A stretch of 22,933 nucleotides of DNA from Pelargonium cotyledonis. Lineage: Eukaryota > Streptophyta > Magnoliopsida > Geraniales > Geraniaceae. The notes beneath the pieces are model-generated. The model worked only from the letters and a program-made list of their open reading frames with translations, did not search any database and was not told the origin of the DNA. Both the position numbers and the translations under genes were made by a program. Positions 11,618 through 21,600 of this stretch are shown in pieces (position 1 is the first letter of the stretch; every line of letters begins with the position of its first letter). The stretch is taken from positions 1 to 22,933 of the forward strand of contig JAYMTA010000927.1 of the NCBI GenBank assembly GCA_036897625.1, written 5' to 3'.

Positions 11618-11884
11618 AAATCACATTCATGAATTAGATTCTGGTATTGTTAATTTTTTTAAATATAGGCCTAATTCGAGGGTTGGTATAACAAAAGAGG
11701 AAATTAGAAAGGTTTAATTGTGCTCTTTATCCTTCTTTTTTTAAACAACTTGGTTTTGCTTTCCATTTATCTGCCCTATATATCAATATGGGGCTTGTGT
11801 GGGGGATTAAGAGTGAGAAATGTAAATTCTTAGTAGGTTTGTTGCCTGCCATGTAAATGCCATCTTCGGTTCTTTCTTCTTGAG

Positions 11885-11975
11885 TTTATTAAATTTGATT
11901 CGGGTTTGTTTACAATAGAATCAACTTCCATTTATTTCTTCTTGGTAACATATAATGTTATGTTGATGCTTTATT
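11885..11975 (-). terminator. Cluster of AATAAA poly(A) signals for the minus-strand receptor gene
   Basis: On the minus strand AATAAA occurs at 11970-11975, 11931-11936 and 11885-11890, that is 27 to 117 bp after the stop codon at 12002-12004. This spacing suits 3' end formation of the receptor gene. The convergent RLD transcript must end in the same interval, so the two 3' ends may overlap. Confidence 0.55.
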
Positions 11976-12001
11976 TCAGAAATATCTATGATGGTTCCTT
12001 T

Positions 12002-14691
12002 TCAGGAGGAAACAGATGCAAATAATTTCTTCACCTGCTTCAGACCTGCCAAGACATCACCTATCTTGGGCTTATTTGCATAACCTTGTACACTCAAGCT
12101 ACAGCTAATGCACCATCTTGCAATATCACCAAACTTTGCCAATGCCATCATCTTGCTCTTCTCCTTGGGGCTATCCAACCGGGGATCAAGCCGCCCCTGC
12201 CTACCCACGAACTCGTGTATCTCTTCAAGACTACACATTTTATTACACGCACTTCTACTTTCGAGAGGCTCCCCTCTTAATAGCTCCACAAAAAGGATGC
12301 CTAGTCCCCAAATATCTTCCGCCATTTCGGTTTGCTCGTTTCTACAGTAATTTGTTGCGCCAAAACCTGCTAACTTTGCGTTACACAACTCATCGAGAAG
12401 AATGTTCTCTGATGTTACATTTCCATGATATGCTGCGGGTTTCAGGTACATGTGCAGCATTTGAATGGCCGAGGAGATTTGTAGCGCTATAGCTAACCTC
12501 TTTTCCCAGTCCAGCGTCTCTCCTCGTTCTTCCAAATTGTGACTCAAACTTCCTCCGCTCAAGAATTCAAGAATCAAATATCTTCCATTGCGCACGTCTT
12601 TAGCATACCCCGCCAAGGACACAATGTTGGGATGAGAAGACCCCTTTAGCAGAATTTCTTGTTCCAAGTCTCTCTGACTCGGAGGCACTGAATCTCTCAA
12701 AGATTTCACAGCTACCCAACTCCCGTCCGTTAAAACGGTCTTATAAATGACTGCTGAAGGTCCCTCCCCAATTCGGTTTTCTTCCCTGTTGACCACAACT
12801 CTCATCAGAGCAAGACCTCCGTGCGAGTTCATGGTGTTTCTGTGCTTCATTCTCCTTTTGCGCAATGCCAGAGCAACGAGCGCAAGCGACAAGCTTAGCC
12901 CTATAAACGATACGAGAACAATAACGATGACAAGCAACACTTTCTTCTCGCGCTCAACGGGGGAAGTGATGTGAAAGTTTGCTGACCAACCTTCCCCTTC
13001 CTCAGTTTGAGTTGCAAAAGCTACCCTGACTTGGCCGGTCAAGTTCACTCGAGGGAGATCAGAATCCGAGTAAAGTCCGGAGAAGTTAGCTATCTGCTGC
13101 ATTGTGGCATCGTATATGGCAATGAAATCTAAGCCTCGAGAGGTATTGATACGAGAGAATTTCAAAGACACTGGAGTTCCGGGTTTTCCATGGAAAACCC
13201 ACTGGCAACTAAGTCCCTTCACATAGGAAAAGCCTGCAGATGAAGTGTAGCTGACAACACCTTCATGATCATAAACATCTTTCTTCCCATTGCAGAATCC
13301 TGCAGAGTAACTAAGTTCCCAACCTCTAGACTCAAAGGGAACACGATCGCCACTTGTGAACTCAACGTAACCTTTCGAGCTCATTAACTTGAAGTTCTTG
13401 CTGATACCTCCATTTTCCTGTTGGATATCAAAGCACTTCTTGTGGCTTGAATCTGACTGGCAAATTTTGAGATGATCATCACTTTCTGCAGGAAGCGAAA
13501 GGTAGTTGATGGTGAAACTGATGAACTTCAAATCCCGATAGTCCAGTTTCCATTGACATCTCTGGTTTGGAGGATATGGCTGCAACCCATTGCTGTGATT
13601 CACTGCAATTCCTGCACTCAAGTACCCTTTAGGCTGCTGAACTAAAACTGCATCAGCCCCACAGGTTCCTGCAAATTGGAAAAAAAACTTAAAGACATTG
13701 ATTGAAGAAAGATGAAAAATGAATTGAAATATTGTTCACTTCATTCCCAATAAATATATATACCTGAGAGTTTCAAGGCACAGTTGTTGATTTTTTGGTC
13801 CCAAATGTAGGACAATATGTACCTATAGCCATTCAATCCAATTGCATTGAAACTCATATTCCTATCTGTGAACATTGGAGCACCATCCTTCTCTTTCTCA
13901 AATAGAGAATCACAAGAGCTCTTTACTGTGAGTCCACTTCCATCATTACTGACCCATCCTCTTCCATCTCTGTTAGTAACATCTTCTGCTATCTTGCCCA
14001 GCATATAACCCACCACACTATCCACCTCCTCGTCCCCATTTGGAGGCCCCATGTAGTGATTCCCGCGAACAACACAGTGATCGTAAGGACCTTGTGGAGC
14101 TCTCACCCATAAGAACCTAACCGGAAGCCCTACAGAGGAAACATTCAAATTCCCACTGCAAGGGTCAATGAGCTCCATCTGCTCCTTACCAAACAAGAAC
14201 AAGACAGTGTGAGAAAACAAGACATAGTAGATGCTTCTGTCATTCAATTCGAAAACTCGAGAGCACGTCAGGTTCCCGCCAAACCCATCAATGGACGTCT
14301 GGTTGAAAACTGACCCTCCTATCTCCACCACTTGTTCATGAGTTACATTGACCTCAGTGCCTGTGTAGAAGCACTCTGCAGAAGTGTCCAACTTATCTGT
14401 CACTTGAGCATCAGAGTCATCTCTATACTGCCTCACAATATCCCACCAGTCTCCCAATGTGGGCACCTCGTTATTCTTGGCCGGATATCAGGATTGAGTC
14501 ACAGAAGTAATGGCATTTCTAATAACTTCTCTGCCAGATTCTTGCCATCCGGTACCGAACCAGAGGAGAGAAACTGCAACCGGTTCTGTCATGATCTTGC
14601 CTCCATTATAGGAGAGGCTAAAGGCGTTCTCGGAAGAAGCTGAAAGGGGAAGAAAATACAGTAAAACAGCAATTAGAAGAGCAGCCACCAT
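12002..14691 (-). CDS. EXORDIUM-CUB-TM-pseudokinase receptor-like gene, frame broken by one TGA (possible pseudogene)
   Basis: Exon 1 is 14691-13764 and exon 2 is 13668-12002. The 95-bp GT-AG intron splits a Gly codon in phase 1. The frame is 864 residues if the TGA at 14490-14488 (codon 68) is ignored. Residues 1-20 are a signal peptide (MVAALLIAVLLYFLPLSASS). About 22-309 match the EXORDIUM/phosphate-induced-1 family: YNGGKIMTEPVAVSLLWFG, PTLGDWWDIVRQY, PPNGDEEVDSVVGYMLGKIA and NMSFNAIGLNGYRYILSYIW before a final Cys. About 312-432 and 435-544 are two CUB-like domains (RCQWKLDY; LSCQWVFHGKPGTPVSLKF and GLDFIAIYD). About 553-578 is a membrane helix followed by RKRR. About 603-860 is a kinase fold with VAVK (K631), but HRD reads HGN (724-726), DFG reads GFG (744-746) and the Gly-rich loop ends in Ala. 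It is therefore a predicted pseudokinase on the plasma membrane. The ligand is unknown. The TGA is the only lesion, so this is a very recent pseudogene, a null allele or a sequence error. Confidence 0.8.
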
Positions 14692-15535
14692 GTGTAACTT
14701 AGAGAAAGATGGTAAAAATGTATGTTAATGAACCTAATTAAGCAAAGTTTAACAAATAGATCTGAAGCTGATAATGTGTATTAGCAACTTGCAGGGTGGA
14801 TAAAGAAAAGTGGATTAGCCGTCCAAAGGCTTAAAGTAAGACAAGGGCAACAATACAGGTGCATAAAGAATGATAGTAACCCAATGGCCGGCCAAAGAAA
14901 CAAGAATGATGTGACATGGTTTATCTGAAGGAAACCTATTCAGTAAACTAATAGAGATGCTGACATAGCATATACAAGTTGACAAGAAGGAAAAACATGG
15001 AAAAGGGTCTTGGAAACAAACCTTCAAATTAGTAGATTTCGGTAACCTCCTTCGTCGAAATTGTATTTGCCTTGCCCTGATTGTTCAAAATTGATTGTAG
15101 CTCCAGATTTGGCAGAGTCTATCTGCAACTTGTAATCTATAATATGATCAATTATGCTCCTTCTCTAAGATAAAAGTTAGAGATTATTGAAAAAAATTCA
15201 GTTCATGCTACTTGTTATGATAAGTCCAGTGTTAGTGTTTCTAGCACACAAAGAACACTATTGTATTGAAACCATAACAATATATATTCCAAATACCCTA
15301 CCAAATGGAATATAGTACAATATTTGTGTTCAGAAGGTCACTGTCTTTCATTCACCCCAAAACAATAGCTAATGGTACATTTGGAAACAAGTCCTTTTCC
15401 ACTACACCTACCTACTCTCTTACATTTCCCGCAAACTAGTAAATCAGTCCAATCCAAAAACAAATGAAGCAATACTATAAGACATAACAATACTCTGAAT
15501 TAGTTACAAAGGAGCTCACAAAAACGAATTCACAT
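14692..15535 (-). other. Intergenic stretch: promoter of the receptor gene and 3' flank of PATRONUS1
   Basis: Both neighbouring genes are on the minus strand, so this 844 bp serves as upstream region for one and downstream region for the other. I saw no open frame with family similarity, no clear TATA box, no canonical AATAAA for PATRONUS1 and no repeat. Short ORFs here have no supporting features. Confidence 0.6.
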
Positions 15536-17562
15536 TCAATTTTCTTGCTTCAACACAAAATCAACTGCCTTAAATTGCCACGCTAGAGGAGAGGTTGGTG
15601 GGAAGTCACGATGGTCAGGAGAGCATGGAGGTGAGTCCCACTGAGTTAAAGACTGTAACCAATCAGAAAACTCAGACATCGACAGTTCTTCTGGTTCAGA
15701 AATGCAGTAGGGGCTATCGAGACCAGTCTACATATAGCACATACGAATGTATAAATGAGATGTAAAGGAATAAGAAAAGTCTAAAATGAAGATGGAAAGA
15801 AAAAGAAAATAAAAAAACCCAAACGTACACAAAAGCCATCTCATTGGCTGTACTGAGAATGAATGAGTGATTCCAGTGGTTTCTCATTCCCATAGATAAA
15901 TATCCAGATAGTATGATTGCTATGATATACATATACATGTATAGAGAAAAGATGAAAAGAAAAATGATACTAGAAGAGAATAACACCTCTGCAGTTGTAG
16001 AAACCAAATATTCAGCTGTAGATACAGAACCTGCATGGAAGGAAAAAAAATACAAGGATAATAAAGTACCAAAGTCAATAGTGCACAATATGCTTGACAT
16101 ATACAAATTCAAAGACATGAGTTTTTATAACAAAATGACTTTAGATATATGTAATTTGATTCATAAAATAATTTTAATCCTATATACCATTTCCATGTCC
16201 ATTTCGGTATTGGGTAAGATTGTTCTAACACAAAAAACAAGATCCTTGATTACCAGGAAAGATATACATTTTAGTTTCAGAACACCATGCAATATAATAT
16301 CCAAGTACAAATGGTTTTTAACCTTGAAATGCTTAATACTTTGCACAAATTCTTAATCCTTACTATGCAAATCCATAGCAGAATGAGTAACCTTGGATGC
16401 AAATGGACATCCCCATTCCAAGCTTAAAAGTGATTCATACTGTATATAAAAAGAACCCGACCAAAATGACATGAAATTGAGTAAAAATACTCCCTCCGTC
16501 CCAAAATGAGTGTCTTGTTTCTATTTTTAGGTTATTATATTATTATTTTTCCCATATTATCCTTATCACTTATGCACATGGGCAGATTTGCACCTGGGAT
16601 GTAGGTGGGAAAGTGGGTGCTATATTGGAAACACACTAAATTATCTTGTAATTCTTAATTTTTACAAAAAAATGGAAACAAGACACTCATTTTGGGACTG
16701 AGGGAGTATAAGATTTAAGACATACATCATGGCACAAAATTCATGTCCGCATTGGAACCTGGAATTTTGACATTTTTAAGGAAAAACAACCAACAAACTT
16801 AAGTACTTAACAATGTAGACGAATATTGAGATTGAGTATATTCATACTACAGTAACACAACCAAAGAACTACTGAATATATACATATATTTGAGAATTGA
16901 ATTCTATGCTTACCATGTCCTGGAAGTACTAAATCCAAGAAAGAAGTATTTCTTGCAATTTCTTGTGCCTTGATACATTTTTTATGATCATGTAAAAATT
17001 TCTCTTCCATGACATTAAACTCCTCTTTTTGTGAATTCTTTTTCTTTGAAGACACCTCATTATGAAGGATTGATTTATTTGTGATGTCGTTGAGAGCTTT
17101 ACGGCTTCCAAACCCCACTCCACCTTTTTTGCTAGCTATTTTGGAACTCTTGTTCTTTCCGTCAACACCAGCTTCTGCCAAAGAGAATTAATTAATTTAG
17201 ACATGGGAAGTTTGGGACATAGTATTAATAACAAGATAAAAATTTAATTTGTATTCAGGGGAAAAAGAGATTTTGAAAGCTCAACAGTATTATTCACATG
17301 GCAAAGGGTAGACGTTTGAAAAAAAAAAAAAAATCAGGCAATGCATTGAACTGTCTGATCATCGCTACATAGCGACTTCATGAAATGAAAGCTTTCGTAA
17401 TCTTCTTGTGTCCGTTAAATGAAATGATCTCTTTATTAGGACTACTTATTTTGATCCATGTTTCCCATGGAATAATAATAGAGTTGGAAATTTACTTTTG
17501 TGGAGTATGTCGAAATTTTCATTCTGTATAACCAGTTGCCCCCGAGTAACACGACTTGCCAT
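15536..17562 (-). CDS. PANS1: PATRONUS1-like plant securin (187 aa, four coding exons)
   Basis: Coding exons are 17562-17496, 17174-16914, 16030-15987 and 15727-15536. All junctions are GT-AG and the 564 nt stay in frame. PATRONUS protects centromeric cohesion in meiosis and acts as a plant securin that inhibits separase until APC/C destroys it. The sequence shows MASRVTRGQLVIQNENFDI at the N-terminus, where the family carries its DEN-type degron (here NENFD). A textbook D-box RKALNDITN lies at 47-55, the family block EEKFLHDHKKCIKAQE in the middle, and EFSDWLQSLTQW and TSPLAWQFKAVDFVLK near the C-terminus. The length is close to the Arabidopsis protein. The first coding exon begins 17 bp after an acceptor (TCTGCAG ending at 17580), so a 5' UTR intron runs from about 18349 to 17580. 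The ATG at 17562 is the first in that exon. The identification rests on the D-box context and the conserved C-terminal blocks. Confidence 0.9.
16031..16913 (-). other. Intron of PATRONUS1 holding a complete MITE
   Basis: The intron lies between the exons ending at 16914 and starting at 16030 (donor GTAAGC at 16913, acceptor TGCAG ending at 16031). At 883 bp it is the longest coding intron of the gene. About a quarter of it is a Stowaway-type element (16490-16706). The remainder is AT-rich and unremarkable. Confidence 0.75.
16490..16706. mobile_element. Stowaway-type MITE, 217 bp, intact ends
   Basis: The left end CTCCCTCCGTCCCAAAATGA (from 16490) and the right end, read on the minus strand as CTCCCTCAGTCCCAAAATGA (from 16706), form a 32-bp terminal inverted repeat with a single mismatch. 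A TA lies immediately outside each end (16488-16489 and 16707-16708), the expected target duplication of Tc1/mariner-mobilised Stowaway elements. CTCCCTCCGT is the classic Stowaway terminus. There is no coding capacity. The element lies inside a PATRONUS1 intron and can fold into a long hairpin, making it a possible small-RNA source. Confidence 0.95.
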
Positions 17563-17579
17563 TGCTTCTTTCTCTAAAA

Positions 17580-18349
17580 CTGCAGAGACAAAAACGTGAT
17601 GAGCAAATTATCATTATACAATTCACATGAAGAAAAAAAAAATAGTATAAAAAGATGTTCTTCCAACAAAACAACAATTAGAGATCCTAGCTGGCAGACT
17701 AATTTGATATCATTTTGTTTAGTGATGTGATAAAAAAAGTGAGGGAACTTTTCTTTTAGGAAGATCTTTTCTCTAACCTTACATCCCGGGATTGCTTTTG
17801 CTAGCATGAAAGAAAGAACAGAACAACAACAACAAGGAATCGATACCAAACTCTAGCAAATGTCTATTTGATCATGCATTTGCATACACTTGCCCTAAAG
17901 AAAGAGTGAATGTGCAAACAAAGTCAAGCAATCTGCAGGAACATATTAAGGTCCCTAATATAGTAATATCTATTGAAGCACACTAAGTATGATATTTCAT
18001 TACATTTGCTTAACCAAAATAGTTACAAATTCATACATATTTATATAAGACAATGATAGAACGATTATGCAAACATATTATGAAAATCACTTGTATTCAT
18101 TCTTTTGTTGAAAATCCCACCAATAGACTTTTTATCAACAGAAACACAAAATTCACTACAGCTACTTACTTGAATAATCCCAAAAACCCCAGTAACTCGA
18201 ATACAAAACTGAGACAAGTTTTTAAAATCCTGAACTTTTCAACCCAACTGTTCCCAAATACTCAAAGAAACTACACAAAATCTAAGAATTCATCAATAAA
18301 ACCCAAACCCTAATGAAAATGACGATGAGATTGGATCAAAAACATTACC
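17580..18349 (-). other. Probable 5' UTR intron of PATRONUS1
   Basis: On the minus strand a purine-rich leader reads CGGAGTCGAGGAG followed by GTAATG, a good donor at 18349, and TTTGTCTCTGCAG ends at 17580, 18 bp before the ATG. The 770 bp between are AT-rich with short spurious ORFs only. Without transcript data the leader exon is inferred from the splice motifs and from the lack of any better upstream coding exon. Confidence 0.55.
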
Positions 18350-18653
18350 TCCTCGACTCCGAGAGAGACACCACAATTCCCAGTCGCTCGGAGATGGAAT
18401 CGAAAATGGCAAAAAGAAGCCGTTTTAAGATTTGAAAAGTGGGCCGAGATTGGTTCCAGTTGAGCCCATTTCGTAATTGGGCTGGGCTTGGGCCCATAAC
18501 CCAATTCTTCTTCAACCTAACAAGCCATGTCAATCACCGTTCCCACCCTTCATACGACGCCGTTTCATGATGCTCCATCATCTTCAATTCACGCGCCGAT
18601 TTGTTTCGTTGCAGTCAAATTGAATTGATTTGATCGGAGTTCGCGAACCTCCC
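18350..18653. promoter_or_regulatory. Shared divergent promoter of PATRONUS1 and INTS3 with clustered site II motifs
   Basis: PATRONUS1 runs left and INTS3 runs right from this roughly 300-bp stretch. TGGGCY or its complement occurs six times within 57 bp: 18440-18445, 18463-18468, 18478-18483, 18483-18488 and the palindrome TGGGCCCA at 18489-18496. These are site II elements, bound by TCP factors in plant genes active in dividing cells. AACGG, the core of the mitosis-specific activator element, reads toward PATRONUS1 at 18424-18420, 18541-18537 and 18564-18560. The ends of the stretch include 5' UTR of both genes. Confidence 0.6.
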
Positions 18654-21600
18654 ATGGCTTCGAATCTGCTCTACGTCGCTTCCCATGAAGCTGAGAACCA
18701 AACCCAAGTCTCTATAACGCAAGCTTTTGAGCTTCTCGAGCGCAAGCTAAAACCCCCATTTTCTCTATCGATCCCAGACCAACAAGAGTACTCTCAGCTC
18801 AATCGAGCGATTCTCTATGGGGTTTTGTGCCAGCCCCATCTCGCCAAAACTCACATTAAGCACTTACATGCTATTGTCACTGATGGGTATGGCTTCTTTG
18901 TCAAATTGCTTTCTGTTCTTGTTAGCGAGCTGTATGTGAAACTTGTTGACTCTGTGAAGAACCAGCTGATTTGGGTTGTGCAGGAGATGATTGATGTTTC
19001 TGCTGCTGGAGTTGATGGTTTGCTGATTTATTTGCTGAGGCAAATAGTTGGTGGAGAGTATAGTGATGGGAACTTGTGGTTGCGCTTTGAGCTGGTGAGT
19101 CTTCTTTTGTGCAAATGGGATTTGTTGTTAGAGGAACAACCTTTGGTTTTGTCTAGTGCATTGTATACATATCTTCGGTTATTAGCCGATCACTGTAGAT
19201 TATTGGGTAATGTAAAATTAGAGGCCTTGAAGCAATTGGAGATTGAGTTTTGTGTTAAGGTATTGAGGGAGGAATTCCATTTGTGCTTCAAGATTGGTAG
19301 GGATCTTATTCGACTACTTCAGGATTTGGTTCATGTGCCCGTGTTTCGAGATATATGGAAGGATTTGGTGTATAACCCGAGTGAGCTTAGGACCCCTGGA
19401 TTTTCTGACATCTCACAGATTTATCACTCTAGAACTTCAAGCCGGTATTTTTTGCTTCGGATTACTACAGAAATGGAGACCCAGATGCGATTTTTGCTAA
19501 CACATGTGAAGTTGGGCAATCAAAAGAGGTATCAAACATGGTTTGCTAGAAAGTTTCTCAGCGGAGTAGATAGAGAGACTTTGGTCACTGACATAGTTCG
19601 TTTTATATGTTGTGCGCACCACCCGCCTAATGAAATTATTCAGTCCGATGTCATTCCAAGATGGGCTGTTATAGGTTGGTTGCTGACATGTTGCAGGAAG
19701 AATCACATAGAAGCTAATGTTAAGTTGGCTTTGCTTTATGATTGGCTTTTCTTTGATGAAAAAGTGGATAATATTATGAATATTGAGCCTGCAATGTTGC
19801 TGATGGTGCACTCTATACCGAAGTACGCTGACATGACTCGCAAGATTCTTGAGTTTTTGTTCCTTCTTGTAGAGAACTATGATGTTGAGCACAGGGATAT
19901 CATAGTTAGGGGTGTATCATCAGCTTTGAGTATACTTGTCAGTAAAGGAGTGGTCCGCTCGCTGGATGTTTTGACTTCCTGTGGTTTACTTTCTCCCTAT
20001 CTGAAGGAGAGGCTTCAAATGTTTTTGGCTGGTGTTAAAACTAAGGGTTTTAAAGGATTTGAGCTGGCCCATCTTCCTGGTACATCTTTGCCACCCTTAA
20101 GTTTGCCTTATTTGTCACATATCACACCATCACCAACACCAAAATCACCTCTATTACCAACACCAACACCACCTTTATTACCATCACCAACACCAACACC
20201 ACCTCTATTACCATCGCCAACACCAACACCAACACCACCTCTATTACCATCACCAACACCAACACCACCTCTATTACCATCGCCAACACCAACACCACCT
20301 CTATTACCATCGCCAACACCAACACCAACACCACCTCTATTACCATCACCTTCTTGCCCCAAGGGAGATGGGCTTCTCACCATGCATGTTGATACTTCTG
20401 TTCTAGTTTCAAGTAAATCAAGCACTTCTTTGAATCCTTCAGTTGTTGATGGAAAAGGTCAACTTAATGCTTTAGAGAATTTGGTTCAAAATCTTGGTGA
20501 GAAGATTAAGGTGTCCAACATAACTGGCTTGCAGAGTTTGGAGGAAATTCTCCTGTTATTTATGACTTTGGATAACCATCGACAAGCGAGTAGTTTGTTT
20601 CCCCCTGAAAATTTATCTCGGAAATTAACAGATGCATTTGAACTGAATGGGTGCAAACTATTTTCTCCACTTAATCTCTTTCAAGGTGATTTGGGATGTG
20701 AGGATGCAATTAGATCTGCCACAACTTTAATTATTCGGGCCTTCTTTTCATGTCAACACCAGAGGATGCAAGAGTTGCTTGTGTTCTGGTCCAGGAATGG
20801 TTTTCCAGTGGGAGCATGCTTATTATCTTATGCATCACGACTAGCTTTTGAGGCAAATCTTGCAGGTTATTTAGGAAATGCAGCAGTTGACAATATTTTT
20901 GCCAAGATAAGTGACTCGAAGATGCCACTATTGATCTTTCATGCTGGTGGGTATTGTTCTTTCTTGAATAGAAAAGGAGAGGATTCTCATGGGGATATGG
21001 TTTATACTTCAGAGGTTCACAGCAAATTAGTGACAGAGATGGTAGAGAGAGCTTTTGCTGCGTACAGATGTTTTCTTACACATAAAGCAAGTAATTTACA
21101 TGAAGAGTCTTGTACATCCCTGTCGGAGCTCCTGCTATCTGACTTGATATCTTGTTCTAAATGGGAAAGAAAAGGATTGAAATTCTTGTTCTGCAGTGTG
21201 TTTTGTCATCTTTCAGACTTATCCCTTTGTAAGGTAGACATAATCAAGCTGCTTGTTGGTTGCTTGGATCATGCTGATCTTGTTGGTATACAGTGTCAGA
21301 TTGGTTTGAAGAAATTTTGTATTTTTGGGAAGAACACTGAAGCCATTTTGATCTTAATCACTCAATCTCTTAATTGGGGTTGTTTGGAACAACACAAGTT
21401 ATGGGATATGATTAGGTCAGAGTTTGTAGTTTCCCAGGTTCAAATGGAGAAGATAATTTTGGAGTTCTTCTGCTCAGGTGAATTAGATGAAAATGTAAAT
21501 GCAATTGCCATTGGAGGCTTGCTAACGCTGTGCAGCTGTCAAGCTCCCACAGCTGAGCTTGTTGGGGCAATTATGTTATTACCTAATAACGCATTCCAGG

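Noticed and set aside
12086-12974. Plus-strand ORFs opposite the kinase exon
   Set aside because: They are shadows of the minus-strand kinase and CUB coding sequence, without start context or family similarity.
14474-14547. Tiny intron that would remove the TGA of the receptor gene
   Set aside because: A GT at about 14547 and an AG at 14474 exist, but the segment is not AT-rich and carries residues conserved in the EXORDIUM family, so a nonsense change is more likely.
15714-16356. Open frames of 134 codons (minus) and 147 codons (plus) in the PATRONUS1 region
   Set aside because: Both run through introns and exons of PATRONUS1 without regard to the conserved frame, and their composition reflects AT-rich intron sequence.
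16807-17181. A single-exon 124-residue PATRONUS1 protein starting at 17181
   Set aside because: The apparent start is a TTG inside the intron acceptor region and the end reads through the GTAAGC donor at 16913; the spliced model recovers the family N- and C-termini.
20108-20425. Minus-strand ORF rich in GVGVGDGNRGG repeats
   Set aside because: It is the antisense shadow of the proline-rich minisatellite in INTS3; a Gly/Val repeat follows automatically from the complement of the CCAACACC words.
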